A DNA stretch of 64,000 nt from positions 2,007,001 through 2,071,000 of the forward strand of contig NZ_AP018560.1 in assembly GCF_003967035.1 (NCBI RefSeq), written 5' to 3'. Each line of letters begins with the position of its first letter. The stretch's first letter is position 1. Positions 21,575 through 33,298 of the stretch are shown piece by piece. Source of the stretch: Aerosticca soli (lineage in GTDB: Bacteria > Pseudomonadota > Gammaproteobacteria > Xanthomonadales > Rhodanobacteraceae). The translations under genes were made by a program, and so were the position numbers. The notes under the pieces were generated by a model. The model ran no database searches and was not told the origin of the DNA. It worked only from the letters and a program-made list of their open reading frames with translations.

Positions 21575-22210
21575 TCATTCAGCCGGCTTGTGCCGTGCGG
21601 CGAGTACGCGCACCGCGTCGGCCAGCGACAGTCCGCGCGCGCGCAGCAGCACGGCAAGATGGAACAGGAGATCGGCCGCCTCGCCGAGCAGCGCGGCGTC
21701 ATCCTCGGCGACACCGGCGAGCGCGGCTTCCACGCCCTCCTCGCCGACCTTCTGCGCGATGCGGCGAGTGCCGCCCTCGAACAAGCGCGTGGTGTAGCTG
21801 CCCGCGGGGCGCTCGGCGTGGCGACGCGCGATCAATGCGTCGAGCTCGGCCAGAAAGCCGAGCGGCGGCCGCGCATCCGCGCCGAAGCAGCTCGTGGTGC
21901 CGGTGTGGCAGGTCGGCCCGTGCGGCTCGGCCTGCACCAGCAAGGCATCGGCATCGCAATCGAGCCGCAGGGACTTGAAGACCAGCACGTGGCCGGAGGT
22001 CTCGCCCTTGGTCCACAACCGCTCCTTGCTGCGGCTCCAGAAGGTGACCTTGCCGCTGTCGAGCGTGCGGGCCAGCGCCTCGGCATTCATGTAGCCCAGC
22101 ATCAGCACCTCGCCGCTGCGCCAGTGCTGGACGATAGCGGGCAAGAGGCCGCCGCCCTTGGCCCAGTCGGGTGTGGGCGTCGCGTCCGTGTTCGCTGGCG
22201 TCGTGTTCAT
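21575..22210 (-). CDS. hisI: Phosphoribosyl-AMP cyclohydrolase / phosphoribosyl-ATP pyrophosphatase
   Basis: Bifunctional HisIE carrying out steps 2 and 3 of histidine synthesis. 211 residues. The N-terminal cyclohydrolase domain (about 1-115) shows [26 protein letters not shown], the DCDADALL metal site and PHGPTCHTG. The C-terminal MazG-like pyrophosphatase domain (about 120-205) shows [23 protein letters not shown] and EAADLLFHL. The ATG at 22210 has AAGGA 7 nt upstream; two earlier in-frame starts overlap hisF. It is the last gene of the his operon. Confidence 0.93.
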   Translation of the reverse strand: MNTTPANTDATPTPDWAKGGGLLPAIVQHWRSGEVLMLGYMNAEALARTLDSGKVTFWSRSKERLWTKGETSGHVLVFKSLRLDCDADALLVQAEPHGPTCHTGTTSCFGADARPPLGFLAELDALIARRHAERPAGSYTTRLFEGGTRRIAQKVGEEGVEAALAGVAEDDAALLGEAADLLFHLAVLLRARGLSLADAVRVLAARHKPAE

Positions 22211-22227
22211 GGCGGCATCCTTCATCG

Positions 22228-22998
22228 TCACGGGCGCATGATCACGCCCTGCGCGCGCAGGTAGCGTTTGAGTTCGGGAATGGCGATGAGGCCGGCATGG
22301 AACACGCTGGCGGCCAGCGCGCCATCGACATCGGCATCGAGGAAGGCGGCGCGAAAATGCTCGGGCGCGCCGGCGCCGCCGGAGGCGACCAGCGGCACGC
22401 GGCAGATCGCGCGCACCGCGGCAAGCTGTTCGAGGTCATAGCCCTGGCGCACGCCGTCGCTGCCCATGCAGTTGAGCACGATCTCGCCGGCGCCGCGGCG
22501 CTGCACCTCGGCCACCCAGTCCAGCGTGCGCCGCGCGAGCGCGCGGGTGCGCGACGGATCGCCGGTGTACTGGCGCACCCGCCACTCCCCGTCCGCGTCG
22601 CGCAGGCTGTCGATGCCGACCACCACGCACTGCACGCCAAAGGCTTCGGCCAGCTCGTCGATGAGCGAAGGGCGTTCCAGCGCCGGCGAGTTGATCGAGA
22701 TCTTGTCGGCACCGGCATGCAGCACCGCGCGCGCTTCTTCCACCGAGCGGATGCCGCCGGCCACGCAGAACGGGATGTCGATCACGCGCGCGACGCGCTC
22801 CACCCAGGCGCGCTCGACGCTGCGCCCTTCGGGGCTTGCGGTGATGTCGTAGAACACCAGCTCGTCGGCGCCCTCGTCGCGGTAGCGCAGGGCGAGCTCG
22901 ACGATCTCGCCCATCACCACGTGGTCGCGGAAACGCACGCCCTTGACCACCTTGCCTTGGCGCACGTCCAGGCACGGAATGATGCGACGGCTCAGCAT
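22228..22998 (-). CDS. hisF: Imidazole glycerol phosphate synthase, cyclase subunit
   Basis: TIM-barrel subunit that condenses ammonia from HisH with PRFAR to give imidazole glycerol phosphate and AICAR. 256 residues. Catalytic Asp11 is in [16 protein letters not shown] and the second Asp is in [14 protein letters not shown]. The phosphate sites ([17 protein letters not shown]) are intact. The start overlaps the hisA stop by 7 nt. Confidence 0.96.
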   Translation of the reverse strand: MLSRRIIPCLDVRQGKVVKGVRFRDHVVMGEIVELALRYRDEGADELVFYDITASPEGRSVERAWVERVARVIDIPFCVAGGIRSVEEARAVLHAGADKISINSPALERPSLIDELAEAFGVQCVVVGIDSLRDADGEWRVRQYTGDPSRTRALARRTLDWVAEVQRRGAGEIVLNCMGSDGVRQGYDLEQLAAVRAICRVPLVASGGAGAPEHFRAAFLDADVDGALAASVFHAGLIAIPELKRYLRAQGVIMRP

Positions 22999-23732
22999 GC
23001 GAGCGCCTCCGCCAGGGTGAAACGGCCTTCGAGCAGGGCGCGGCCGAGAATGACGCCGCGCGCGCCGGCAGCCCGCGCGGCACGGATGTCATCGGGCGAA
23101 CGCACGCCGCCGGAAGCCTGCACGGCGAGCTGCGGCACCCGCTGCGCAAGGTGGCGATAAAGCGCGAGGTTGAAGCCGGCGAGCATGCCGTCGCGGTCGA
23201 TGTCGGTGCACAGCAGATGCCGCGCGCCGTGCATTGCGTACCAGGGCGCGAGTTCGTCCAGCGTGCGCGACTCGGCAGCGGTCCAGCCCGCACTGGGCAG
23301 CGTCCAGCGGTCCCCGCTGCGACGGGTATCGAGCGCGAGGGTGATGCGCTCGCTGCCGTAGGTTTCGAGCCAGGCGGCGACGGTCTCGGGCGACCGGATC
23401 GCCACGCTGCCCAGCACCACGCGCGCGACGCCGGCATCGAACAGCCGATGCAGGTCATCTTCCGCGCGCACACCGCCGCCAGCCTGCACGCGCAGGCCCA
23501 GCCGCGCGATGGCGGCGATCGCTTCGAGATTGTCGAGCCGGCCCGCGCGCGCGCCGTCCAGGTCGACCACGTGCAGCCAGTGCGCGCCGGCCTCGGCATA
23601 ACCCGAGGCCAGCGGCAGCGGATCGTCCGCATAGACCGTCATGCGCGCATAGTCGCCCTGCGCGAGCCGCACCACCTTGCCCTCGCGCAGGTCGAGTGCC
23701 GGAATGACGGTGAAATCGCCGGGGGCATTCAT
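22992..23732 (-). CDS. hisA: Phosphoribosylformimino-5-aminoimidazole carboxamide ribotide isomerase
   Basis: Amadori isomerase of the TIM-barrel fold acting before HisF/HisH. 246 residues. The general base Asp lies in [15 protein letters not shown] and the general acid Asp in [15 protein letters not shown]. Phosphate-binding loops [11 protein letters not shown] and [11 protein letters not shown] mark the duplicated half-barrels. It overlaps hisH by 4 nt and hisF by 7 nt. Confidence 0.95.
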   Translation of the reverse strand: MNAPGDFTVIPALDLREGKVVRLAQGDYARMTVYADDPLPLASGYAEAGAHWLHVVDLDGARAGRLDNLEAIAAIARLGLRVQAGGGVRAEDDLHRLFDAGVARVVLGSVAIRSPETVAAWLETYGSERITLALDTRRSGDRWTLPSAGWTAAESRTLDELAPWYAMHGARHLLCTDIDRDGMLAGFNLALYRHLAQRVPQLAVQASGGVRSPDDIRAARAAGARGVILGRALLEGRFTLAEALAC

Positions 23733-24319
23733 AGCGCGAGGAACCTCTGGAGCAGGCGCGCACCGAGCGCGGCGGAGCGTTCGGGGTGGAACTGCATGCC
23801 GTGAAAGTTGCCCTGCGCGACGAGCGCCGAGAACGGTCCGCCGTAATCGGCGGTGGCCAGCGTCCACGGCCCGACCGGCACTGCATAACTGTGCACGAAA
23901 TAGGCCCAGGCTTCCTCGCCGAGACCCTCGGTGAGCGGATGCGCGCGCGTGGCCTCGATGCGGTTCCAGCCCATCTGCGGCACGCGCAGCGCCGGCGTCT
24001 CGGCGAAGCGCCGCACCGGCGCGTCGATCAGGCCGAGGCAAGCGGTGTCGCCTTCTTCCGAATGCGCGCACAGCAGCTGCATGCCCAGGCACACGCCGAG
24101 CACCGGCCGGGTCAGCGAGCGCACCACTTCGACGAGACCGAGCTCGCGCAAGCGAGCCATGCCGGGACCGGCGGCGCCGACGCCAGGCAGGATCACCTTG
24201 TCGGCGGCGCGGATCGTCGCCGCATCGGCACTGAGCTCGGCATCCACGCCGAGCCGTTGCAGCGCGTAGCGCACCGAACCGATGTTGGTGCCGCCGGCAT
24301 CGACCAATACGATCGCCAT
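23729..24319 (-). CDS. hisH: Imidazole glycerol phosphate synthase, glutaminase subunit
   Basis: Class-I glutamine amidotransferase that feeds ammonia to HisF. 196 residues. The nucleophile Cys is in GVCLGMQLL, and the His-x-Glu pair is in GMQFHPERS near the C-terminus. DAGGTNIGSV marks the N-terminus and the oxyanion strand PGVGAAGPGM follows. It begins immediately after the hisB stop with no gap. Confidence 0.95.
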   Translation of the reverse strand: MAIVLVDAGGTNIGSVRYALQRLGVDAELSADAATIRAADKVILPGVGAAGPGMARLRELGLVEVVRSLTRPVLGVCLGMQLLCAHSEEGDTACLGLIDAPVRRFAETPALRVPQMGWNRIEATRAHPLTEGLGEEAWAYFVHSYAVPVGPWTLATADYGGPFSALVAQGNFHGMQFHPERSAALGARLLQRFLAL

Positions 24320-25438
24320 CTACAAGGCCCCCTTGGTGCTGGGCAGCTCGCTGCCCTCGCGGCGGATCGCCTGGCGCAGCGCGCGCGCCACCGCCTTGAA
24401 GCAGCCCTCGACCATGTGGTGTGCGTTCTCGCCGCGCACCGACAAATGCAGGTTGGCGCCCAGCGTCTCGCACAGCGAGCGGAAGCAATGCGGCACCAGT
24501 TCGGTCGGCAGCTCGCCCACGCGCTCACGCGGGAAGCTGCCTTCGAACACGAGATACGGCCGTCCGGACAGATCGAGCGCCGCGCTCGCCAGTGTCTCGT
24601 CCATCGGCAGCGTGACCGTGTAGCGATCCGCATCCGGCGATGCGTGCGGGGACTCCGACGCAAAGCCGTAGCGGCCGATGCCGCGCTTGTCGCCGAGCGC
24701 CTGGCGCAACGCCTGGCCGAGCGCGAGCGCGCTGTCCTCGACCGTGTGGTGCTCGTCCACGGCAAGGTCGCCCTCGCAACGCAGTTCGAGCGCGAAGCCG
24801 CCGTGCTTGCCGAGCTGCTCCAGCATGTGGTCGAAGAAGGCAAGGCCGGTGTGCACCTTCGGCTCCGCGACGCGGTCCAGATCCACGCACACCTCGACGC
24901 GCGTCTCGCGGGTGCGCCGGCTCACCGTGGCGATGCGCGGCGCGTCCAGCACGCGATGGGCGAGCGTGGCCCAGTCCAGCCCCTGCGGCCCCACGCGTAG
25001 ACCGCGCACGCCGAGATTGGCGGCCAGTTGCAGGTCGGTGTCGCGATCGCCGATCACCAGCGAATCGGCACGGCTCCAGCCGTCGTCGGCCAGGTAATGC
25101 CGCAGCATGCCGACGCCGGGCTTGCGGGTGTCCTTGCCCTCGTGGACGAAGCTGGCATCGACCAGCACCTCGCGAAAGACGATGCCCTGCGAGGCGAGGA
25201 TGCGCAGCAGCAGCGACTGCGGGCCGCGGAAATGTTCTTCCGGAAAGCTCGCGGTGCCGAGGCCATCCTGGTTGGTGACCATCACCAGCTCGTAGCCGGC
25301 GGCGACGAAGCGCTGCAGCGCGGCGATGACGCCGGGCATGAGGTCGAGCTTTTCGTAGCTGTCGATCTGCTCGTCGGGCGGCTCGACGATCAGGCAGCCG
25401 TCGCGGTCGAGGAACAGGATCTTGCGGGTTGCGTTCAT
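24320..25438 (-). CDS. hisB: Histidinol-phosphatase / imidazoleglycerol-phosphate dehydratase
   Basis: Bifunctional enzyme for steps 6 and 8. 372 residues. The N-terminal HAD phosphatase (about 1-165) has FLDRDGCLIVEPP, VTNQDGLG and VIGDRDTDLQLA. The C-terminal dehydratase (about 175-372) has the Mn-binding motifs FFDHMLEQLGKHGG, DEHHTVEDSA and GENAHHMVEGCFKA. This fusion is typical of Enterobacterales, Xanthomonadales and some others. The ATG overlaps the hisC stop by 3 nt. Confidence 0.95.
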   Translation of the reverse strand: MNATRKILFLDRDGCLIVEPPDEQIDSYEKLDLMPGVIAALQRFVAAGYELVMVTNQDGLGTASFPEEHFRGPQSLLLRILASQGIVFREVLVDASFVHEGKDTRKPGVGMLRHYLADDGWSRADSLVIGDRDTDLQLAANLGVRGLRVGPQGLDWATLAHRVLDAPRIATVSRRTRETRVEVCVDLDRVAEPKVHTGLAFFDHMLEQLGKHGGFALELRCEGDLAVDEHHTVEDSALALGQALRQALGDKRGIGRYGFASESPHASPDADRYTVTLPMDETLASAALDLSGRPYLVFEGSFPRERVGELPTELVPHCFRSLCETLGANLHLSVRGENAHHMVEGCFKAVARALRQAIRREGSELPSTKGAL

Positions 25439-26601
25439 GACGGTGATCGCTCGGCGCGGGGTGACCCCGTGGTGACTGTCATCCGCTCGGCGGCCGCGCG
25501 GTCAGCCGCGGACGCATGCTTCGAGGAGTCGGCCGCATCGCCGGTGGCCTGACCTAAGGCAAGGGCCGCCAGCACGCGCTCGTTTTCCTCCGGCGTGCCG
25601 ATGCTGATGCGCAGCGCATCGCCCAGCCCCGGATACCGGCGCACGTCACGCACGACGATGCCGGCCTGGCGCAAGCGCCGGTAGGCCTCGCCGGCATCGG
25701 CAAACCGCACGGCGAGGAAATTGGCTTCCGAAGGCAGCACCGCCGTGACGCCCGGCAGCGTGGCCAGCGCCTGCGCGAGGCGGGCACGCATCGCGCGGAT
25801 CTGCGCGATGCGCGCGGCGGTCTGCGCGCGACTTTCCGGGGCAAGCGCGCGCAAGGCCAGCTCCACGCACGGCGTCGGCAGCGGATAGGGTGGCATGATC
25901 CGGCGCAGCAGCTCGATCACCGCCGGATCCGCGAGCAAGGCACCCACGCGCGCGCCGGCCAGCGCCCATGCCTTGGACAGCGTGCGCAGCACAGCCAGAT
26001 GCGGATGGCGCGGCAACAGATCGACGACGCTGCCGGCCTCGGCGAATTCGACGTAGGCCTCGTCCACCACCAGCAGCGCGCGTCCCGCGAGCGCCCGGGC
26101 CAGACGCTCGATGGCCTCGCGCGGCACTGCGCGTCCGCTCGGATTGTTCGGCGAGCACACGAAGACCAGCTTGACCGCCGGCGTCAGTGCGGCGAGCACG
26201 GCGTCCACGTCGAGCGCGAAATGCGCGTCGAGCGGCACCTCGATGACATCGGCACCCTGGATGCGCGCGCACACCGCGTACATGCCGAAGGTCGGCGGCT
26301 GGATCAGCACCGCGTCCTGCCCGGCGCGGCAGAACGCGCGCACCAGCAGGTCGATCGCCTCGTCGCTGCCGCGCCCGACCAGCACGTTCGCGGCGGACAC
26401 GCCGTACAGCGATGCCAGCGCCTCGACCAGCGCGGCCGGTTGCGGATCGGGATAACGGTTGACCGCTCCGGCGGCCTCGAACGGCGGGCACGGCGATTCA
26501 TTGGCGTTGAGCAGCACCTCGCCGCCGCTGGCCTCCATGCGCGCGGAGGAATACGGCTGCAGGGCACGGATGTCCGGACGGGCGAGATCGAGCACGTTCA
26601 T
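25435..26601 (-). CDS. hisC: Histidinol-phosphate aminotransferase
   Basis: PLP-dependent class I/II aminotransferase converting imidazole acetol phosphate to histidinol phosphate. 388 residues. The PLP lysine is in [16 protein letters not shown]; other conserved points are [19 protein letters not shown] and [11 protein letters not shown]. About 40 extra residues of low-complexity Ala/Ser/Arg sequence follow the normal end (after [13 protein letters not shown]), which is unusual. The N-terminus overlaps hisD by 4 nt. Confidence 0.94.
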   Translation of the reverse strand: MNVLDLARPDIRALQPYSSARMEASGGEVLLNANESPCPPFEAAGAVNRYPDPQPAALVEALASLYGVSAANVLVGRGSDEAIDLLVRAFCRAGQDAVLIQPPTFGMYAVCARIQGADVIEVPLDAHFALDVDAVLAALTPAVKLVFVCSPNNPSGRAVPREAIERLARALAGRALLVVDEAYVEFAEAGSVVDLLPRHPHLAVLRTLSKAWALAGARVGALLADPAVIELLRRIMPPYPLPTPCVELALRALAPESRAQTAARIAQIRAMRARLAQALATLPGVTAVLPSEANFLAVRFADAGEAYRRLRQAGIVVRDVRRYPGLGDALRISIGTPEENERVLAALALGQATGDAADSSKHASAADRAAAERMTVTTGSPRAERSPS

Positions 26602-27914
26602 GCGCGCGTCTCCATCGCTTCGAGTGCGGCCAGGCGCAGGCTCACCGCGCGGCGATGCGCCTCGAGCTGCTCGGCGGCGGCCAGCGTCGCCGTGCACGGA
26701 CCGATCGCGCGCAAGCCCTCGGCGCTTAGTTCCTGCACGGTGATCTGCTTCTGGAAACTCGCCACCGACACGCCGCTGTGGCTGCGCGCGTAACCGTAGG
26801 TCGGCAGCACGTGGTTGCTGCCGCTGCAGTAGTCGCCGACCGCCTCGGGCGTCCACGCGCCCAGGAACACCGAGCCGGCGCTTTGCACCTGTGGCAACAG
26901 CGCGCGCGGCGCGGCCACCTGCAGGATGAGATGCTCGGGCGCGTAACGGTTGCTCACCATGACCGCCTGCTCCAGCGAGGCCACCTCGATCAGGCGGCTC
27001 TGCGCGAGCGCCTGCGCGGCGATCGCGCGACGCGGCAGCGCCTCGCACTGGCGCGCGACCTCCGCGGCCACGCGCTCGATCAGCGCCGATGACGGACTCA
27101 AGAGGATCGCCTGCGAATCGGCGCCATGCTCGGCCTGCGAAAGCAGGTCCGCGGCGACGAACGCCGGGTCGGCGTCGGCATCGGCGATCACCAGCACTTC
27201 CGACGGCCCGGCCGGCATGTCGATGGCCGCGCCATCCGGATCGGCGGCGACCTGCTGCTTGGCCTCGGTGACCCAGGCATTGCCCGGGCCGAACAGCTTG
27301 TCGCAACGCGGCACCGAAGCGGTACCGTAGGCCATCGCCGCGATCGCCTGCGCACCGCCGAGCTTGAACACCCGCTGCACACCGGCGACGCGGGCGGCAT
27401 ACAGCACCGCCGGATCGCAGCGTCCATCGGCGCGGGCGGGCGAGCACAGCACGGTCTCGGGACAGCCGGCGAGCCGCGCCGGCACGCCGAGCATCAAGGC
27501 AGTGGACGGCAGCGGCGCACTGCCGGCCGGCACGTACAGGCCGACCCGCGCGATCGGCCGCAGCACGCGTTCCACGCGCACGCCGGGCGCCGTCTCCACC
27601 GCCACCGCCTGCGGCGCGGCGCCACGGTGGAAATGCTCGATGCGCGCGGCGGCCTCGCGGATCGCCGCCTTGAGCGCGGCATCCAGCACCGCCTCGGCCT
27701 GGGCGAATTCCGCCGCATCGACTTCGAGCGCGTCCAGCGTCACGCCGTCGTAGCGGGCGCAGAACGCGCGCAACGCCGCGTCGCCCTGCGTGCGCACCTG
27801 GTCGATGATCGCGGCGACGCCAGCCTTGAGTTCGGCACTGCGCGACTGCGCGGGGCGTGCCAGCGCGGCGACGCGTCCGGCCTCGTCGAGCGTGTTCCAG
27901 TCGATGCGTTTCAT
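26598..27914 (-). CDS. hisD: Histidinol dehydrogenase
   Basis: Zn-dependent, NAD-linked four-electron oxidation of histidinol to histidine, the last pathway step. 438 residues. Seen: [57 protein letters not shown] (catalytic and metal His/Gln), [10 protein letters not shown] (Glu-His), and [17 protein letters not shown] near the C-terminus. The ATG at 27914 overlaps the hisG stop by 4 nt. Confidence 0.96.
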   Translation of the reverse strand: MKRIDWNTLDEAGRVAALARPAQSRSAELKAGVAAIIDQVRTQGDAALRAFCARYDGVTLDALEVDAAEFAQAEAVLDAALKAAIREAAARIEHFHRGAAPQAVAVETAPGVRVERVLRPIARVGLYVPAGSAPLPSTALMLGVPARLAGCPETVLCSPARADGRCDPAVLYAARVAGVQRVFKLGGAQAIAAMAYGTASVPRCDKLFGPGNAWVTEAKQQVAADPDGAAIDMPAGPSEVLVIADADADPAFVAADLLSQAEHGADSQAILLSPSSALIERVAAEVARQCEALPRRAIAAQALAQSRLIEVASLEQAVMVSNRYAPEHLILQVAAPRALLPQVQSAGSVFLGAWTPEAVGDYCSGSNHVLPTYGYARSHSGVSVASFQKQITVQELSAEGLRAIGPCTATLAAAEQLEAHRRAVSLRLAALEAMETRA

Positions 27915-28804
27915 GCGAGCATCTTCTCCACCGGCAGGACCAGCAGTTCGCGCGCGCCGGCCTTCTTGATCTCCTCGAGCTGGCGCCAGCTCACCTCGCC
28001 CGCGCACAGCGCCTGCAGCATCAGCTGGTCGGGTTGCCCGGCCACCGGCAACACCGTGGGCTGCGGACCGCCGGGCAGCAACCGGATGACCTCCTCCAGC
28101 GCATGCCGCGGAGTCTGCAGCAGCAGCAGCCGCGACTCGCGCACCTGCAGCACGCCGTCCAGGCGCTTGAACAGGAGTTCCAGCATGTCGCCACGTTCGT
28201 CCACCGGCAGCGTGCTCGGTCCGACCAGCACGGCCTCGCTCTCCAGCACCGTCTCGACCTCCTTGAGCTGGTTGGCGGCGAGCGTGCCGCCGCTTTGCAC
28301 CAGGTCGCAGATGACGTCGGCGGTGCCCAGGCGCGGGGCGATCTCCACCGAGCCGGCGAGCGTCACCACCTCGGCCGCGATGCCCTGCTCGGCAAGCCAG
28401 CGACCGAGCAGGCCGGGATACGAGGTGGCGATGCGCAGGCCTTCCAGATCCCGCACCGAGCGGTAATCCATGCCCTGCGGCACCGCGATCGCAAGCCGGC
28501 AACGGCCGAACCCCAGCCCGCGCCATTCGGTGAGCGGCGCCGCTTCGCGGCCCTGCGTGAGCGAGAATTCGACGAGCACGTTGCGCCCGACGATGCCAAG
28601 ATCGCACACGCCCTGCGCGATCAGCCCGGGGATGTCGTCATCACGCACCAGCAAGAGATCCACCGGCTCGCCCTCGCCGAAGCAGAACAGCCGGTCGCGG
28701 CTCTGGCGGAAGGTGAGGCCGCAACGCTTGAGCAGGTCGAGCCCGGGCTCGGTGAGCCGGCCGGATTTCTGCATGGCGATGCGCAGACGGTCGCGTGGAT
28801 TCAT
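27911..28804 (-). CDS. hisG: ATP phosphoribosyltransferase (long form)
   Basis: First committed step of histidine synthesis: ATP plus PRPP to phosphoribosyl-ATP. 297 residues, i.e. the long form with a C-terminal ACT-like regulatory domain expected to bind histidine for feedback inhibition. [10 protein letters not shown] opens the protein; [12 protein letters not shown] and the PRPP loop [17 protein letters not shown] are intact. It overlaps the upstream TrpR-like gene by 4 nt, so regulator and pathway are co-translated. Confidence 0.95.
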   Translation of the reverse strand: MNPRDRLRIAMQKSGRLTEPGLDLLKRCGLTFRQSRDRLFCFGEGEPVDLLLVRDDDIPGLIAQGVCDLGIVGRNVLVEFSLTQGREAAPLTEWRGLGFGRCRLAIAVPQGMDYRSVRDLEGLRIATSYPGLLGRWLAEQGIAAEVVTLAGSVEIAPRLGTADVICDLVQSGGTLAANQLKEVETVLESEAVLVGPSTLPVDERGDMLELLFKRLDGVLQVRESRLLLLQTPRHALEEVIRLLPGGPQPTVLPVAGQPDQLMLQALCAGEVSWRQLEEIKKAGARELLVLPVEKMLA

Positions 28805-29136
28805 GTTCTTGCCTTGCGTGTGGCCGCGCGACGGCGCGCGGCGCGGGCAGCGGCGGCGAGGTAACCGCCATGGCCCTGGTTGAGGTAACGCGCCACCCGG
28901 CCGATGGTGGTGATGCTGACCGCGGTGCGCTCGTGGATCTCGCGATAGGACAGCCCATCGAGCAGATACGGCACCACCCGCCAGCGATCGACCAATGCCT
29001 CCAGCTCGGCCGGCGTGCACAGATCGTGCAGGAACGCCTGCATCTCCTCGGCGCTGCGCAGCGACAGCAACGCCTCGCACAGCCCGCGTTCGGCGTCTTC
29101 CAGCGGCGTTTCCGGGTCGAGCAGTCGGCGCTTCAT
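28801..29136 (-). CDS. TrpR-like (YerC/YecD family) repressor heading the his operon
   Basis: 111 residues. It shows the TrpR-superfamily helix-turn-helix: LCTPAELEALVDRWRVVPYLL followed by LSYREIHERTAVSITTIGRVARYL, at about residues 41-85. The C-terminus is a basic Arg/Ala tail. It is the first gene of the operon, sharing ATGA with hisG, and a TrpR-like palindrome sits 3 nt before its ATG. TrpR-family regulators of histidine genes (called HisR) have been proposed in other bacteria, so a histidine-responsive autorepressor is a reasonable inference. The effector is not proven by sequence. Confidence 0.85.
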   Translation of the reverse strand: MKRRLLDPETPLEDAERGLCEALLSLRSAEEMQAFLHDLCTPAELEALVDRWRVVPYLLDGLSYREIHERTAVSITTIGRVARYLNQGHGGYLAAAARAARRRAATRKART

Positions 29137-29139
29137 AAT

Positions 29140-29192
29140 GTACTAATGCGTTAATACGATGAAGCATAGCCGATTGTCCGGCGGACGGGCAA
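29140..29192 (-). promoter_or_regulatory. Predicted his operon promoter and TrpR-type operator
   Basis: The 18-bp near-palindrome GTACTAA-N4-TTAATAC (29140-29157, plus-strand reading) has one mismatch between its arms. Aligned with the E. coli TrpR operator core it matches at about 12 of 18 positions. On the minus strand a promoter TTGCCC (29187-29192), 18-nt spacer, TATGCT (29163-29168) would place the transcription start inside the palindrome, ideal for repression. The operator ends 3 nt before the ATG, leaving no room for a Shine-Dalgarno sequence. Confidence 0.6.
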
Positions 29193-29345
29193 GCGCAAGT
29201 CTGAATGCCGGCAATGACACGGGGAGACGAGGCATGGCGTGGCGGTCGGCCGAACGCCATCATCGCCGGCCATCACCGGCGTGACGCGCGGTGCAGCGCC
29301 GCATGCCGCGGCAATCCCCGCTTCCCTTGGAACCCACACGCTGTG

Positions 29346-30335
29346 TCACTGCCTTGAAAGGCCGCGCACGGCCTGTAGCCGCGCCGCCACCGCGGCGAAG
29401 AAAGTGGGCGGCAGCATCGCGCGCACCGGCACGCGCCACCAATGCGCGCGTGCGAAACGCCGGCACTTGATCGCGTCTTTGTCGGTCATCAGCACCGGCA
29501 GCCCGTCGCCGAAATCGAGTTCTTCGGGCGCGAAGGCGTGGTGATCGGGGAAGGCATGCTCGATCGGCTCGATGCCCTGCCGGCGCAGGTCGGCGAAGAA
29601 GCGCTGCGGGTTGCCGATCGCGGCAACCGCATGGACCCTGTGGCCGGCGAAGTCGCGCAACGGCACGCGGCGCGCAGCGGCCAGATTGACGGCTTCGTCG
29701 CCCACCAGGCGCATCGGCCACATACCCTCGCGCTCGCCGCCGTTGCAGACGAGGAAATCGACCGTGCGCAACCGCGAAACCGGTTCGCGCAGCGGCCCGG
29801 CCGGCAGCAGGCGGCCATTGCCGAAACCGCGCATGCCATCGACCACGCAGATCTCGACGTCGCGCGCCAGGCGGTAGTGCTGCAGGCCGTCGTCGGCGAC
29901 GATCACGTCGCAACCGGCATCGAGCAGCAATCGTGCGGCCGCCGGCCGGTCGCGGCCGATCGCCACCGGCACGCCGTGTGCGTGGATCAGGCACGGCTCG
30001 TCGCCGACCTCGGTCGGGTCGGCCTGTTCGTCGAGCAGCAGCGGCCCGCGCCGGCTTCCGCCGTAGCCGCGGCTGACCACGCCGGGCCGCCAGCCGCGGG
30101 CGCGCAGTGCGTCGGTCAGCACCAGTGTCAGCGGCGTCTTGCCGGTGCCGCCGGCGGTGAGATTGCCGACCACGACGACCGGCACCGGTAACCGCTGTCT
30201 GCGCCACAGGCCGCGCGCGTAGAGTGCGCGCCGACCCGTCACGAGGGCGCCGTACAACGCCGCCAGCGGCAAGGTCCACCACGGCGGCCGGCGATCGCCA
30301 TACCAGGCCGCGATCAGCGTATCGGCCAGCGCCAT
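29346..30335 (-). CDS. lpxK: Tetraacyldisaccharide 4'-kinase
   Basis: Inner-membrane-associated kinase that phosphorylates the 4' position of the lipid A disaccharide. 329 residues. The Walker A motif GNLTAGGTGKTP is at about residues 56-67, followed by VVSRGYGG and the VIVADDGLQHYRLARDVEI segment with catalytic Asp residues. An N-terminal amphipathic/hydrophobic helix (about 18-45) probably mediates membrane contact. It starts 9 nt after msbA. No clear U-rich terminator follows. Confidence 0.95.
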   Translation of the reverse strand: MALADTLIAAWYGDRRPPWWTLPLAALYGALVTGRRALYARGLWRRQRLPVPVVVVGNLTAGGTGKTPLTLVLTDALRARGWRPGVVSRGYGGSRRGPLLLDEQADPTEVGDEPCLIHAHGVPVAIGRDRPAAARLLLDAGCDVIVADDGLQHYRLARDVEICVVDGMRGFGNGRLLPAGPLREPVSRLRTVDFLVCNGGEREGMWPMRLVGDEAVNLAAARRVPLRDFAGHRVHAVAAIGNPQRFFADLRRQGIEPIEHAFPDHHAFAPEELDFGDGLPVLMTDKDAIKCRRFARAHWWRVPVRAMLPPTFFAAVAARLQAVRGLSRQ

Positions 30336-30344
30336 CGCGTGGAC

Positions 30345-32113
<1,769 letters not shown>

Positions 32114-32117
<4 letters not shown>

Positions 32118-32542
32118 GGCTTGCCGTCACCGTGTTCGGGCGTGGTGGCGATGGACAGCCGGGTGAAGCCGAGCTGGCCCAGCGCGTCCATCGCCGTCAC
32201 CACGTACTGGTGCGGCGTCATCGCATCGGCGCGGATGACCACCGGCCGCTCGCGATCCTCGCCCGCGACCCGCACGATCGCCTGCTTGAGCGGCTCGACG
32301 CCGGATCCCTGCACCTCGTCGCTGCCGATATAGCAATGGCCGTCGCGGTCGATCATCACGGTCAGCGCCTCGGCCTTGAGCTCGCGCTCCTCGGCGCTGG
32401 CGCGCGGCAGCGTCACCTTGAGCCGGGCGTGCTGCACGAAGGTGGTGGTCAGCACGAAGAACATGAGCAGGGTCAGCAGCACGTCGATGAGCGAGACCAC
32501 GTTGATCTCGAAATCGTCGCGGCGGTCGTTGCCGATGCGCAT
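32114..32542 (-). CDS. exbD: ExbD/TolR family biopolymer transport protein
   Basis: 142 residues. One transmembrane helix (about 14-34) containing the essential proton-channel Asp20 in SLIDVLLTLLMFF, then a periplasmic domain. It forms an energy-transducing motor with the ExbB-like protein encoded 7 nt upstream. Placement ahead of msbA suggests a role in envelope lipid transport or simple co-expression; which TonB/TolA-like partner it serves is unknown. Confidence 0.88.
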
Positions 32543-32549
32543 GGCCTTT

Positions 32550-33200
32550 TCAGCCCGCTTCCTGGCCGGCCGCCCGCCGCGACCTCGGCGCCGCCGGCGC
32601 GGCGGCGGTGAGCTCGTCGAGCAGCAAGGTGGCCTGCTGCTCCATCTCCACGCAGTAGCCGTCCACCTTGGCGCGGAAATAGCGGTGCAGCACGTAGGCC
32701 GGAATCGCCACGACCAGGCCGCTGGCGGTACAGATCAGCGCCTCGCCGATGCCGCCGGCCATGCGCGTCGGGTCGGCCATGCCGCCGGCCATCACCTGCA
32801 TGAACATGCGGATCAGGCCGATCACCGTGCCGAGCAGGCCGAGCAGCGGGCCGATCAGCGCGATGGTACCGAGCGTGGTGAGGTAGCGCTCCATGCGATG
32901 CACGACGTGGCGGCCGGTGTCCTCGATGCGCTCCTTGATTTCCTCGCGCGGACGGTTGCGCACCGACAGCGCGGCGGCCAGCAGCTGGCCAAGCGGCGAA
33001 CCCTCGGCGAGGGCCTGGAGGTGGGCCGGATCGAGCTGGCCGCGGCGCGCCCATGCGCGCACCTCCTCGCCCAGACCCGGCGGCAGCACGGCCTTGCGGC
33101 GCAGCGTCCAGCAGCGCTCCAGCACGATCGCCAGGGCGACTGCCGAGCAAATGAGGATGGGCACCATCGCCCAGCCACCGGCAAGCAGGATATCGAGCAC
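32550..33200 (-). CDS. exbB: ExbB/TolQ family (MotA domain) protein
   Basis: 216 residues from a GTG (VLDILLAGGWAMVP). Three transmembrane helices: about 7-28, and the two in the MotA domain (TLGTIALIGPLLGLLGTVIGLIRMF and the later IGEALICTASGLVVAIPAYVL). The GTG at 33200 is supported by GAGGGG about 10 nt upstream and by a TATCAT box 43 nt upstream. A longer ATG start at 33302, overlapping the comEC stop, would add 34 atypical residues across that promoter. Confidence 0.87.
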   Translation of the reverse strand: MLDILLAGGWAMVPILICSAVALAIVLERCWTLRRKAVLPPGLGEEVRAWARRGQLDPAHLQALAEGSPLGQLLAAALSVRNRPREEIKERIEDTGRHVVHRMERYLTTLGTIALIGPLLGLLGTVIGLIRMFMQVMAGGMADPTRMAGGIGEALICTASGLVVAIPAYVLHRYFRAKVDGYCVEMEQQATLLLDELTAAAPAAPRSRRAAGQEAG

Positions 33201-33242
33201 GCGGGATGACCCCTCGAAAAAACCATTGCGGAAAACAAGCTG

Positions 33243-33248
33243 ATGATA
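33243..33248 (-). promoter_or_regulatory. Predicted -10 box of the exbB-exbD-msbA-lpxK operon
   Basis: TATCAT on the minus strand, giving a leader of about 36 nt that includes a GAGGGG ribosome-binding site. The -35 region (TCGGAG) is poor. This box argues for the GTG start of exbB. Confidence 0.35.
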
Positions 33249-33298
33249 ACAGCCGCCCCCTGCTCCTCCGACGCACCGACGCAAGGCGCGGCGTGAAC

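Noticed and set aside
29264-29281. Hairpin CGCCGG-N6-CCGGCG between lpxK and the his promoter as a terminator
   Set aside because: No T-run on either strand; could be chance in GC-rich DNA.
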